Below, one piece after another: positions 36,685 to 46,328 of a stretch of DNA of 64,000 nt. Source of the DNA: Bradyrhizobium sp. 199 (GTDB taxonomy: Bacteria > Pseudomonadota > Alphaproteobacteria > Rhizobiales > Xanthobacteraceae); contig NZ_JADPJI010000002.1 of the NCBI RefSeq assembly GCF_023073355.1, forward strand, positions 620,001 through 684,000, read 5' to 3'. The notes below the pieces were generated by a model. The model was given only the letters and a program-made list of their open reading frames with translations, made no database searches and was not told the DNA's origin. Position 1 is the stretch's first letter. Every line of letters starts with the position of its first letter. A program made the translations under genes and the position numbers.

Positions 36685-39600
36685 TTGAATTACGCTGGCC
36701 AATTTGACGCCGCGATTCCTTTGGACGGCCAAAGTTCCCGTTCGCTTGGCGATGCGCATGTCGATTCGTTTACAGCGAAAGCGCATGGCCATGTGCCTGA
36801 GGGCGCGTTCGTTGTTCCCGACCCCCATCTGATCTTCAACGGCGAGTTCAAGCGCACAGGTCTCGATCTAGTGCTGTCCCACGAGGGGCACGAGTTCGTC
36901 GTTCACGATTATTTCAGGGGCGACAAGCGCGCCGCGCTCGCCTCCCCCGATGGCGCCCACCTCAGCGGTGACGTCGTCAACGCGCTCACGGGCTATGTCC
37001 AGGTTGCGCAAGCCGCGCCCGGCGCGGCCGCGGCCCAGGTCATCGGCCACGTCACCAAGCTCGTGGGCAGCGCGACCGCGATCCGCAACGGCGTCTCGGT
37101 CATCCTGAACAACGGCGACAACGTCGAGAAGGGTGATGTGGTCTCGACCGGCGCCGATTCGACGCTGGGCATCACCTTCATCGACGGCACCGTGTTCGGC
37201 CTGTCCTCCAATGCGCGGATGGTGCTGAACGAGATGGTCTACGACCCCAACGGGTCGAGCAATTCCTCTCTGCTCAGCCTGGTCGCGGGCACCATCACCT
37301 TCGTCGCCGGCGAGACCGCCAAGCACGGCGACATGAAGATCGACACGCCGGTCGCCACCATGGGCATCCGCGGCACCGCCGTGCTGACCCAGATCAACTT
37401 CGTCGTTCCCGCCGGCGGCGGCGATCCGCAGCCGCAGGCGAGCTTCCAGGTGTTGGTCGAGCCGAACGGCACGACGGGCTCCTACATCCTGTTCGACAAG
37501 GTCACGCTGCTGCCGATCGCGACGGTCAACCAGGCCGGCCAGATGATCCAGATCAGCGGCGGCAACGTCTCGATCTCCAACGCACTGATGTCGCCGGACG
37601 TGCAGAAGCTGATCACCGACGTATTCACGCTGAAGTTCACCGACAACAATACCAACACCAAGCTGACCACGAACTTCACCGACACGCTCACGCCGATCGG
37701 CCAGGAGGTGCTGTTGAAGTCGGCGTCCGGCGCCGTCGTGACCGCAACATTCGTCAACCTCAATCCGCAGGGACAGGACAATCCCACCACTTCAACGCCG
37801 CTCGTCACCCGCATGCCGGGCCAGCCGCTGGTGCAAAGCCTCGATCTCGGCGGCAATGTGAAGACGGCGTTCGCGCTGACCGAGCGCGCTGACACCACGG
37901 GCGATACGGCGCATACCGACACCGTCTCCGGCCGGATCACCTTCGTCGATCAAAATCTCGGCGATCGGCCGACGGTAAGCATCAGCCTCGCCGACGCGCC
38001 GAACTATGTCTACAAGAATGCCGGCCAGCAGGACGTTACCGGCTCGCTCTCCGCGCTCCAGAAGCAGGATATTGCGGCGACGCAGATCCAGATCGGCGTC
38101 GCCGCCGACGGCGGCAACAACAACAACGGCTCGGCGGTCTGGACCTACACGATCCCAGACAACGTCTTCGACTTCCTCGCGGCCGGCGAAACCCTGACGC
38201 TGACCTACATGGTCCGCGTCGACACCAATTTCGCAGTCAACCCGGAGAGCAAGTTCGTCCCGATCACCGTCACGATCACCGGAACGAACGACAAGCCCAC
38301 GGTGGCGACGTCAGGCGGCGCCGTCATCGAGCAGGTCGGGACCGGCAACGAGGCGCTGGACGTCATCACGGGCACGGTCACCTTCGCCGACGTCGATCTG
38401 ACGGACCGGCCGATCGTGAGTGCGGAGCTCTCGTCCGTCCAGCCGTTCAAATATCTCGACGCCGAGGGCAACGACATCACGGCGACGTTGACCCCGACGC
38501 AACTCGCCGCGATCTCCGCCGTCAAGGTGCCGCTGACGGTGATTCAGGGCGCCGGAAACGGCAACAACGGCTCGGCCACCTGGACCTACAGCGTTCCCGA
38601 CCATCTGTTCGACTTCCTCGGCGAGAACGAGAAGCTGATCCTGAACTACGTGGTGCAGGTGGATGACGGGCACGGCGGCGTCGTCAGCACGCCGCTCACC
38701 GTGTCCATCGACGGCGCGGACGTCAATGTCGAGGGCACCAACGACGTGCCGACCATCGTCGAGGACTCGACCACGCCGACCGGCGCCGTGAAAGAGGACG
38801 CCGCGGCGACCCTGCTAGCCAGCGGCACCATCGCCTTCAACGACCCCGATCTCACCGATACGCACGGCGCGAGCTTCGTCCTGAAGTCGACGACGTCGAA
38901 CGCACATCTGCCCGGCTTTGGCAACGGCACGTCGCATATCGGCACTTTCGCGCTGACGGGAGTGAGCGAGAGCCCGGGTGTCAGCACGCGCGGATCCGTA
39001 GGCTGGACCTTCACGCTCAACGACACCGATCCGGTGCTCCAGTCGCTGGCCGAAGGCCAGACCATCACGCAGGTATACACAGTCAAGGTCGACGACCATC
39101 ACGGTGGCACAGTTACCCGGGATGTCACGGTCACCATCACCGGCACCAACGACGCGCCGACCATCACCAGCGATGCCGACGCTGCAAAGGGGGGCGTCAC
39201 CGAGGATGCCGGCGCGACACTGTCGACCGGCGGCACGCTGGTGATCCAGGATCTCGACCTGATCGACACGCACACCGCGCAGGCCGTGTTCAAGTCAGCG
39301 ACATCAAACGCGCATCTGCCGGGCTTCGACGGCAACACGCCGCTCGGGACTTTCACGATCGATCAGTCGGTGACCGAATCCAACGGCGACACCAGCAACG
39401 GCGCGACGCTGGGCTGGCACTTCGTGCTCAACGACAACGACCCGGTGCTCCAGTCGCTGGCCGAGGGCCAGACCATCACCCAGGTCTACACCGTCACCTT
39501 CACCGACGACCACGGTGCACAGGTTTCGCAGGACGTCACGATCACCATCACCGGCACGAACGATGCGCCGACCATCACCAGCGATGCCGACGCTGCAAAG

Positions 39601-42600
39601 GGGGGCGTCACCGAGGATGCCGGCGCGACACTGTCGACCGGCGGCACGCTGGTGATCCAGGATCTCGACCTGATCGACACGCACACCGCGCAGGCCGTGT
39701 TCAAGTCAGCGACATCAAACGCGCATCTGCCGGGCTTCGACGGCAACACGCCGCTCGGGACTTTCACGATCGATCAGTCGGTGACCGAATCCAACGGCGA
39801 CACCAGCAACGGCGCGACGCTGGGCTGGCACTTCGTGCTCAACGACAACGACCCGGTGCTCCAGTCGCTGGCCGAGGGCCAGACCATTACCCAGGTCTAC
39901 ACCGTCACCTTCACCGACGATGACGGTGCACAGGTCTCGCAGGACGTCACGATCACCATCACCGGCGCGAATGATGCGCCGATCATCACGAGCGATGCCG
40001 ACGCTGCAAAGGGGAGCGTCACCGAGGATAGCGGCCTGACACGCTCGATCGCCGGCACGCTGGCGATCCAGGATCTCGACTTGGTCGATACCCATACGGC
40101 GCAGGCGGTGTTTACCTCGTCGTCCGTCAGCTCGGCGTTGCCGGGCTTCGGTGCCAACGCGAACATCGGCACCTTCACGATCGATCCGTCGGTCCTGGAA
40201 TGCAGCACTGACACCAACAACGGCGCGACGCTGGGCTGGCACTTCACGCTCGACAACAACAACGCGGTGCTGCAGTCGCTAGCCGAAGGGCAGACCATCA
40301 CGCAGGTCTACACCGTCACCTTCACAGACAATCACGGTGCCCACGTCTCGCAGGAAGTCACCGTCACGATCACGGGCGTCAACGACACGCCGATCGTCAC
40401 CAGCAGCGGGGCGGCGGCAACTGGTCATGTCATCGAGGACGCTGGCTCGACGTTGACGGTTGACGGCACCCTGGCGATCCAGGACCTCGACCTGATCGAC
40501 ACCCATAGCGCGCAGGCGGTGTTCACGTCGTCGTCCGTCAGCTCGCCTCTGCCGGGGTTCGGCGCCAACGCGAACATCGGCACCTTCACGATCGATCCGT
40601 TGGTGCTGGAATCCAACACGGACACCAACAACGGCGCTACGCTCAAGTGGCACTTCAGCCTCGACAACAGCAATGCGGTGCTGCAGTCGCTGGCGCAGGG
40701 CCAGTCCATCACCCAGGTCTACACGGTCACCTTCAAGGATAATCACAACGCGACTGTCGCGCAGGACGTCACCGTCACGATCACAGGCGTCAACGACGGT
40801 CCCACGATCACCAGCGATGCCGACGCGGCAAAGGGAGCGGTCATCGAGGATGATTGCGCAACGCTGACGGCCAGCGGCACGGTGGCGATCCAGGACGTCG
40901 ACCTGATCGACACCCACACGGCGCAGGCGGTGTTCAAGTCATCGTCGATCAGCTCGGCTCTGCCGGGCTTCGAGACTGATTCGCATATCGGCACCTTCTC
41001 GATCGGCTCGCTGTCCGAATCCAACACCGACACCAGCAACGGTGCGTCGCTGAACTGGCAGTTCACGTTGGACAACAGCAATCCGGTGCTGCAGTCCCTG
41101 GCCGAAGGCCAGATCATCACCCAGGTCTACACCGTCACCTTCACCGACAATCACGGCGCGCAGGTCTCGCAGGACGTCACGGTCACCATTGCTGGCACCA
41201 ATGATGCGCCCGCCGTCTCCTATGTCACCTCGGATTACATGAACTTCGATGGTGCGACCATCGCGGTCGGCGAGGTGCCGACGGTCGCCACCGATGACGT
41301 GACGCTGGACGGCTGGGTGAACTGGAACGGGAACTCTGCGTCCGCCAGCCAGGTCTTGTTCTACAATGGCAATACCTCGACCGCCGGTTTCGGCCTCATG
41401 GGCACCGTCATCACCGGCAAACTGGAGATCGCAATTCTCGAGGGAGGCGTCGAGATCCAGGATACCGGCTTCGCCCTGTCGGCAGGGGAATGGCATAACC
41501 TCGCGCTGACGCGCGACGACGGCATCTTCACGCTTTATGTCGATGGCAACGCCGTCTATTCCCACACTGGAGGCGTGAACTCGATCGGTTACGGTGGGGA
41601 GCCGTCCTACATGATGATCGGGGCGGCGAGCGACAGATACGCCCCGGGCTTTGGGGCGCAGGGCTTCACCGGCTCTATCTCCGACGTCAGCGTCTGGACC
41701 ACCGCCCTCACGCAGGCACAGATCCAGTCGATCGACTTCACCGCACTCGCCGGCAACGAAGCGAACCTTGCCGGCTACTATCAGCTGGCCGACGGCAGCG
41801 GATCCACGGCCGCCAATGCGGTCAACTCCGCCCAGAGTCTCACCATCCAGGGCGATGCGGACTGGGCCAGCAGCACCGTTGCAAACCTTGTGGAAACCGA
41901 TGCCGGCCAGCTTGCGCATGCGGTGCTAACGGTCTCCGACGTGGACGCGACCGATCACGTGTTGGTGTCGGTCGACGATGTCCAGGTTAAGCTCGACGGC
42001 GTGACGCAGACCGGCAGCGTCGGTGGACTATCGCATGCGAATCTGGTGAGCTATCTCACCGTGCCGTCCGGCGACATCCTCAATGGCGCGGCCACCCACG
42101 CCCAGTTTACGTGGCAGTTTAATTCGGCCGACCAGGCCTTCGATTTCCTCGCCGCCGGGCAGACGCTGTCGCTGCAATACACGATCATTCCGTCGGATGC
42201 TCACGGAGCCGGCACGAGTGCAATCGTCACCGTCAACATCGCCGGCACCAACGACGCGCCGACGCTGTCCGATCTCCACATCGGTCCGCTCACGGACACC
42301 GCCGCGGCAGATACCTTCTCCGATCTCACCGGCCAGTTGGCCGGGACCGACGCCGACAGCGGCGAGACGGCGACCTTGACCTACGCCGTCCTGAATTCGG
42401 ACCACTACGCGGCGACGACGGTTGCGGGACTCTATGGCTCGCTGACGGTTAACCCCAACGGCAGCTATAGCTACGTTCCGAACGTCCCCGCGATCAACGC
42501 GCTGGCGCACGGATCGTATGTCGATACGTTCACCGTCCAGACCAAGGACGCGCATGGTGCGACCGACACGGCAACGCTCACGGTGGACCTGACCGGCACG

Positions 42601-43215
42601 AACGACGCGCCGGTCATCGACATCACCGAGATCACCGTTGGCCAGGAAGGCGATCAGGTCTTCGTTCACGGCATTTCCGTCGGCGATGCCGACGCGTCGG
42701 CCGACGAAACGTTCACGCTCACGGCGACCGCGGATTCGGGCACCTATGTGGACCCCGCATCGACCTCCGACACATTGGACAACGTCAATTCGGCGCTCCA
42801 GACGCTGACTTACACCGATGCGAGCCAGAGCGCGTCCACGACGGACACCGTCGCGATCACCGTGACCGACCGCGACGGGGCGACCGATACGGTCAACCTG
42901 ATCTTCAACCTGAGCGAACAAGGCCCGGTGACCCTCGCGGGCACGCCCGGTAAGGACGTGCTGTTCGGGACCGGGTATCAGGATCAGTTCCTCTTCGCGG
43001 CCAATTCAAACCACGACACGATCGTGAACTTTACCTCCGGCACCGACAAGATCGACCTGCCGGCCGTCGTCACGGCTTCCAATACTCAAGATTGGCTGGA
43101 TGATCACGCGGCTCTGTCAGGCTCAGACACCCTGATCACGATCAATGCGACGGACACCATACTCTTGAAGGGCGTCGCAAGCGTCCAGGCGAACGACTTC
43201 ATCGTCCACGCCTGA
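36685..43215 (+). CDS. Giant FecR/VCBS/LamG adhesin with type-I-secretion-like C-terminus
   Basis: 2176 residues. Order: N-terminal region (1-118); FecR-like/retention-module-like domain (about 119-230, VIGHVTKLVGSATAI...GDVVSTGADSTLGI); linker; two VCBS-type repeats (about 380-690); six tandem VCBS units of 136-137 residues (690-1509), each ending in a TITGTNDAP-like motif; a LamG-like domain (about 1510-1725, WHNLALTRDDGIFTLYVDG); further VCBS/cadherin-like repeats; and an RTX-like C-terminus (GTPGKDVLFGTG from about 2083). No Sec signal. Probably exported by the PrtD-type system at 49-52 kb. TTG start is inferred: an in-frame stop is at 36637 and no ATG or good ribosome site lies in between. 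Confidence 0.88.
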   Translation: MNYAGQFDAAIPLDGQSSRSLGDAHVDSFTAKAHGHVPEGAFVVPDPHLIFNGEFKRTGLDLVLSHEGHEFVVHDYFRGDKRAALASPDGAHLSGDVVNALTGYVQVAQAAPGAAAAQVIGHVTKLVGSATAIRNGVSVILNNGDNVEKGDVVSTGADSTLGITFIDGTVFGLSSNARMVLNEMVYDPNGSSNSSLLSLVAGTITFVAGETAKHGDMKIDTPVATMGIRGTAVLTQINFVVPAGGGDPQPQASFQVLVEPNGTTGSYILFDKVTLLPIATVNQAGQMIQISGGNVSISNALMSPDVQKLITDVFTLKFTDNNTNTKLTTNFTDTLTPIGQEVLLKSASGAVVTATFVNLNPQGQDNPTTSTPLVTRMPGQPLVQSLDLGGNVKTAFALTERADTTGDTAHTDTVSGRITFVDQNLGDRPTVSISLADAPNYVYKNAGQQDVTGSLSALQKQDIAATQIQIGVAADGGNNNNGSAVWTYTIPDNVFDFLAAGETLTLTYMVRVDTNFAVNPESKFVPITVTITGTNDKPTVATSGGAVIEQVGTGNEALDVITGTVTFADVDLTDRPIVSAELSSVQPFKYLDAEGNDITATLTPTQLAAISAVKVPLTVIQGAGNGNNGSATWTYSVPDHLFDFLGENEKLILNYVVQVDDGHGGVVSTPLTVSIDGADVNVEGTNDVPTIVEDSTTPTGAVKEDAAATLLASGTIAFNDPDLTDTHGASFVLKSTTSNAHLPGFGNGTSHIGTFALTGVSESPGVSTRGSVGWTFTLNDTDPVLQSLAEGQTITQVYTVKVDDHHGGTVTRDVTVTITGTNDAPTITSDADAAKGGVTEDAGATLSTGGTLVIQDLDLIDTHTAQAVFKSATSNAHLPGFDGNTPLGTFTIDQSVTESNGDTSNGATLGWHFVLNDNDPVLQSLAEGQTITQVYTVTFTDDHGAQVSQDVTITITGTNDAPTITSDADAAKGGVTEDAGATLSTGGTLVIQDLDLIDTHTAQAVFKSATSNAHLPGFDGNTPLGTFTIDQSVTESNGDTSNGATLGWHFVLNDNDPVLQSLAEGQTITQVYTVTFTDDDGAQVSQDVTITITGANDAPIITSDADAAKGSVTEDSGLTRSIAGTLAIQDLDLVDTHTAQAVFTSSSVSSALPGFGANANIGTFTIDPSVLECSTDTNNGATLGWHFTLDNNNAVLQSLAEGQTITQVYTVTFTDNHGAHVSQEVTVTITGVNDTPIVTSSGAAATGHVIEDAGSTLTVDGTLAIQDLDLIDTHSAQAVFTSSSVSSPLPGFGANANIGTFTIDPLVLESNTDTNNGATLKWHFSLDNSNAVLQSLAQGQSITQVYTVTFKDNHNATVAQDVTVTITGVNDGPTITSDADAAKGAVIEDDCATLTASGTVAIQDVDLIDTHTAQAVFKSSSISSALPGFETDSHIGTFSIGSLSESNTDTSNGASLNWQFTLDNSNPVLQSLAEGQIITQVYTVTFTDNHGAQVSQDVTVTIAGTNDAPAVSYVTSDYMNFDGATIAVGEVPTVATDDVTLDGWVNWNGNSASASQVLFYNGNTSTAGFGLMGTVITGKLEIAILEGGVEIQDTGFALSAGEWHNLALTRDDGIFTLYVDGNAVYSHTGGVNSIGYGGEPSYMMIGAASDRYAPGFGAQGFTGSISDVSVWTTALTQAQIQSIDFTALAGNEANLAGYYQLADGSGSTAANAVNSAQSLTIQGDADWASSTVANLVETDAGQLAHAVLTVSDVDATDHVLVSVDDVQVKLDGVTQTGSVGGLSHANLVSYLTVPSGDILNGAATHAQFTWQFNSADQAFDFLAAGQTLSLQYTIIPSDAHGAGTSAIVTVNIAGTNDAPTLSDLHIGPLTDTAAADTFSDLTGQLAGTDADSGETATLTYAVLNSDHYAATTVAGLYGSLTVNPNGSYSYVPNVPAINALAHGSYVDTFTVQTKDAHGATDTATLTVDLTGTNDAPVIDITEITVGQEGDQVFVHGISVGDADASADETFTLTATADSGTYVDPASTSDTLDNVNSALQTLTYTDASQSASTTDTVAITVTDRDGATDTVNLIFNLSEQGPVTLAGTPGKDVLFGTGYQDQFLFAANSNHDTIVNFTSGTDKIDLPAVVTASNTQDWLDDHAALSGSDTLITINATDTILLKGVASVQANDFIVHA
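38752..41211 (+). repeat. Six tandem 411/408-bp repeats encoding VCBS domains
   Basis: Unit starts at 38752, 39160, 39571, 39982, 40393 and 40804, ending at 41211 (unit lengths 408, 411, 411, 411, 411, 408). Units at 39160 and 39571 differ at only a handful of bases, so one is a recent copy of the other. Confidence 0.9.
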
Positions 43216-43292
43216 TCGCAGCGCGAGGTGCTGCGGTCGCCGTGCACCGATCGGAGCTGCCGCCTGCGACGAAAGCGTGATATTCCACTAGC

Positions 43293-45524
43293 ATGAAGCG
43301 TCTGAAAATCCTGCGGCGGTGGTTTGCACGCAAGCTGGGCTTTGCGCGGCTGATGTGCCTTGCGCTGCTGGTCGTGTTCGCCGCCGCTCGGCTCTGGGAT
43401 CCGCCGCCGATCCAGGAATTGCGGCTGCGTACCTTCGACATGTTCCAGCTGATCGACCCGCGCCACAAGGCGGCGCGGCCGGTCGTTATCGTCGACATCG
43501 ACGACAAGAGCCTTGCGAGGCTCGGCCAGTGGCCGTGGCCGCGCACACGGATCGCCGATCTGATCCAGAACCTCACCAGCAGCGGCGCGGTGGCGATCGG
43601 CTTCGACGTGGTGTTCTCCGAACCCGACCGGCTCAACCCGGATCTGGTTGCGAGTCAGATGCGTTATCTGGATGACGCCACCCGCACCAAGCTGCGCGAG
43701 CTGCCGAGCAACGACCAGGTCCTCGCCGATGCCATCAAGCGCTCGCGCGTCGTGCTGGGCGAGACCGGGCTTCCGGAGGTCTTGTCCGAACTCGATAAAT
43801 CGCTTCCGTTCACGGGGGTGGCGACTCTCGGCGAGGACGGGGCTGAGCGCTTCCTGTTCGAATTCCCCGGCCTGCTCCGCAACGTCCCTGTGATCGAGAA
43901 GGTTGCCGCCGGCCGCGGCCTGTTCTCGATCAGGACCGAGCGTGACGGATTGATCCGCCGCGTGCCCATGATCATGCGCGCCCAGGGCAACATCATGCCC
44001 TCGCTTAGCCTCGAGATCCTGCGGGTCGTCACTGGCACGCCGACATTGCTTGTCCGCACAGACAAGGCGGGCATCAGGTCGATCCGCCTCAAAGGCGTGG
44101 AAGTTCCGACCGACAAGAACGGTCAGCTTTGGGTGCACTATGCGCGCCGGGACCCTTCGATCTACGTTTCCGCGGCCGACGTGCTCGACAACAGCGTGCC
44201 GCCTTCCAAGCTTGCCGGCAAGCTGGTGCTTGTCGGCACCTCCGCGGGGGGATTGAACGACATCAAGACCACGCCGGTGTCCCGGGCCATGCCGGGGGTC
44301 GAGATCCATGCCCAGGTCCTCGAAAGCGTGCTGAGCGGCGCTGTGATCTCGCAACCGAACTACGCGCTTGGCGTCGAATTACTGGCCGCACTGGTCATCG
44401 GCCTGCTCGTCATCATCTTCACGCCGAACCTCGGACCGGTGCGCCTGGTGCTCGTGGGTGCGACCTTCGCCGCCATCCTGGTCGGCGTATCCTGGTTCTT
44501 CTATGCGCAATACCGCTACCTCATCGATTTCACCTATCCGCTGCTCTCGACCACGGCGATCTATTTGACCCTGATCTTTGCCAGCTTCGTGCGCGAGCAG
44601 CGCCAGCGCGTCCAGATCCGCGGGCAGTTCGCGCAATATATGTCGCCGGTTTTGGTCGAGCAGCTGGCGCAGTCGCCGGAAAAGCTCGTGCTCGGCGGCG
44701 AAGAGCGCCAGATGACGATCATGTTCTCGGACGTGCGCGGCTTCACTACGATCTCCGAGAGCTACAAGCACGATCCGCAGGGTCTGATCGCGCTGATGAA
44801 CCGCTTCCTGACGCCGCTGACCGACGTGATCATCGATCAGAAGGGCTATATCGACAAATACATGGGCGACGCCATCATGGCGTTCTGGAATGCGCCGCTC
44901 GACGATGCCGAGCACGAGATCAACGCCTGCGAGGCGGCGATCCAGATGCTGGAGCAGATCGATGCGGTCAACAAGGAGCGCGAGGAGGAGGCCGCCGAGG
45001 GCGGCCATGTCTATATTCCGCTCAATGTCGGCATCGGCCTCAACACCGGCATTGGCGTCGTCGGCAACATGGGCTCCGATCTGAAGAAGAACTATTCGGT
45101 GCTTGGCGATAGTGTGAACCTCGCCTCACGCCTCGAAGGCCAGTCGAAGGAGTACGGCTTTCCCATCATCGTGGGATCCAGGACCGCGCTCGCCGCCAAG
45201 GACAAGTTCGCGATCCTCGAGCTCGACTTCATCATGGTCAAGGGCAAGACCGAGCCGGAGGTGATCTATGCCATCGCCGGCCGCGAGGACGTGATGCATT
45301 CGGCCGCCTTCCAGCGCCTGCGCAACATCACCATCGAGATGCTCGGCTGTTACCGCGGCCGTGACTGGCAGGGCGCGCTGGATGCGATCGAACGCGGCCG
45401 TTGCAGCGAAGACGCCGACACGCTGGAAAAGCTGTTCAGGCTCTATGAGGCCCGCATCAAGGATTTCCAGCTCGATCCGCCGGCCGAGGGCTGGACCGGA
45501 GCGTATGCGCTGCTGACGAAGTAG
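43293..45524 (+). CDS. CHASE2-domain class III adenylate cyclase
   Basis: 743 residues. An N-terminal transmembrane helix (about 19-32), a periplasmic CHASE2 sensor (about 35-350, VVIVDIDDKSLARLGQWPWPR), three helices (about 355-430) and a cytoplasmic cyclase domain (about 470-640). Metal-binding Asp residues lie in IMFSDVRGF (about 480) and GDAIMAFW (about 525); the YIDKYMGD Lys and LGDSVNLASRLE Asp fit ATP as substrate. It probably makes cAMP in response to an envelope signal. It starts 77 bases after the adhesin stop and is likely co-transcribed. Confidence 0.88.
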   Translation: MKRLKILRRWFARKLGFARLMCLALLVVFAAARLWDPPPIQELRLRTFDMFQLIDPRHKAARPVVIVDIDDKSLARLGQWPWPRTRIADLIQNLTSSGAVAIGFDVVFSEPDRLNPDLVASQMRYLDDATRTKLRELPSNDQVLADAIKRSRVVLGETGLPEVLSELDKSLPFTGVATLGEDGAERFLFEFPGLLRNVPVIEKVAAGRGLFSIRTERDGLIRRVPMIMRAQGNIMPSLSLEILRVVTGTPTLLVRTDKAGIRSIRLKGVEVPTDKNGQLWVHYARRDPSIYVSAADVLDNSVPPSKLAGKLVLVGTSAGGLNDIKTTPVSRAMPGVEIHAQVLESVLSGAVISQPNYALGVELLAALVIGLLVIIFTPNLGPVRLVLVGATFAAILVGVSWFFYAQYRYLIDFTYPLLSTTAIYLTLIFASFVREQRQRVQIRGQFAQYMSPVLVEQLAQSPEKLVLGGEERQMTIMFSDVRGFTTISESYKHDPQGLIALMNRFLTPLTDVIIDQKGYIDKYMGDAIMAFWNAPLDDAEHEINACEAAIQMLEQIDAVNKEREEEAAEGGHVYIPLNVGIGLNTGIGVVGNMGSDLKKNYSVLGDSVNLASRLEGQSKEYGFPIIVGSRTALAAKDKFAILELDFIMVKGKTEPEVIYAIAGREDVMHSAAFQRLRNITIEMLGCYRGRDWQGALDAIERGRCSEDADTLEKLFRLYEARIKDFQLDPPAEGWTGAYALLTK

Positions 45525-45595
45525 GGCGGGTGTGGGGTTGTAGGGTGGGTTACGCCTTCGGCCGACCCGCGCTGCGATGAGCCCCCCTCACTCCA

Positions 45596-45718
45596 TCCGG
45601 CGTTGATCTCGTCGGCCGCGCCCTTGCGCCAGTGCGTGTAAAGCGTCTCGAGCTCGACGATCTCGAAGCCGATCTCGATGCCCATCTCCTTGAAGCTCTG
45701 CTGCAAAATTCGTTCATC
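45596..45718 (-). pseudogene. Fragment of a peptide ABC transporter substrate-binding protein
   Basis: About 41 codons on the minus strand (DERILQQSFKEMGIEI...WRKGAADEINAG) match the late part of family 5 solute-binding proteins. No start, no continuation and stop codons on either side; the fragment is inverted relative to the neighbouring oppF/oppD remnants, so the region has been rearranged. Confidence 0.65.
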
Positions 45719-45747
45719 CGCAGCGACAGCATCTGGCCGGTGCCGCC

Positions 45748-46134
45748 TTGCGCAATGATGAAGGTGGCCTCAACATCGTCCGCTACATCAGCGATCGCGT
45801 GCTGGTGATGTATCTCGGCGCGGTCGTCGAGCTCGGCCCGGTCGACCAAGTTTGTACCGGCCGGCGCATCCCTACACGCGCGCTTCTAGCTGCGATGCCG
45901 TCTTCCGACCCTGACAGGCGCACCGAAACACCGCCGATCACGGGCGATCCGCCCAATCCGATCGATCGGTCCCCGGGCTGCCGCTTCCATACCCGCTGCC
46001 CGTTTGCGGAGCCGCTCTGCGCAAATGCAACACCAAAGCTCACCGCGCTCGATAGAATGGGCCACGACGCCGCGTGCTACATGGCTGTGCCGGGTTCGGC
46101 TCATAGCCGCGCGCCCAGGGAGAAGACCGCATGA
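45748..46134 (+). pseudogene. oppF/dppF remnant (C-terminal part only)
   Basis: 128 codons corresponding to the C-terminal third of a DppF/OppF ATPase: RYISDRVLVMYLGAVVELGP, then TRALLAAMPSSDPDRRT and the CRFHTRCPFAEPLC oligopeptide-transport tail. The nucleotide-binding core, Walker A, signature and Walker B are all missing, so it cannot work as an ATPase. The stop overlaps the ATG of the next gene. Confidence 0.8.
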
Positions 46135-46328
46135 CGAGACCGTTGCCCAAAGAGATCAAGTCCATCGCGCAAATCGCCGGTGTCCCCGTGGATGACGAGA
46201 TCGCCACCCGCATCTCCAATTCCATCGGACCTGCCTTCGAAGGCTTCGCGACGATCGCCGGCACGCTGCCGTTCGACCTCGAGCCCGCGCTCTATGCGAT
46301 CGCGCAGACTGCGAAGGTCTCGAGATGA
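46131..46328 (+). CDS. AtzG-like (DUF4089, GatC-like) small subunit
   Basis: 65 residues, begins MTRPLPKEIKSIAQIAGVPV. This matches the small AtzG/DUF4089 proteins that form a GatC-like wrap around an AtzE-type amidase and are needed for its stability. ATGA overlaps on both sides (with the oppF remnant and with the amidase gene) show translational coupling. Function inferred from family and from its amidase neighbour. Confidence 0.75.
   Translation: MTRPLPKEIKSIAQIAGVPVDDEIATRISNSIGPAFEGFATIAGTLPFDLEPALYAIAQTAKVSR

Noticed and set aside
37000-37060. Possible LapG cleavage site (AAPGAAAAQ)
   Set aside because: It lies before, not after, the FecR-like module and lacks the TAAG/PAAG pattern.
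38752-41211. Regular repeats that could suggest a CRISPR array
   Set aside because: Unit length of 411 bases, all in frame and coding for VCBS domains; no short repeat/spacer pattern.
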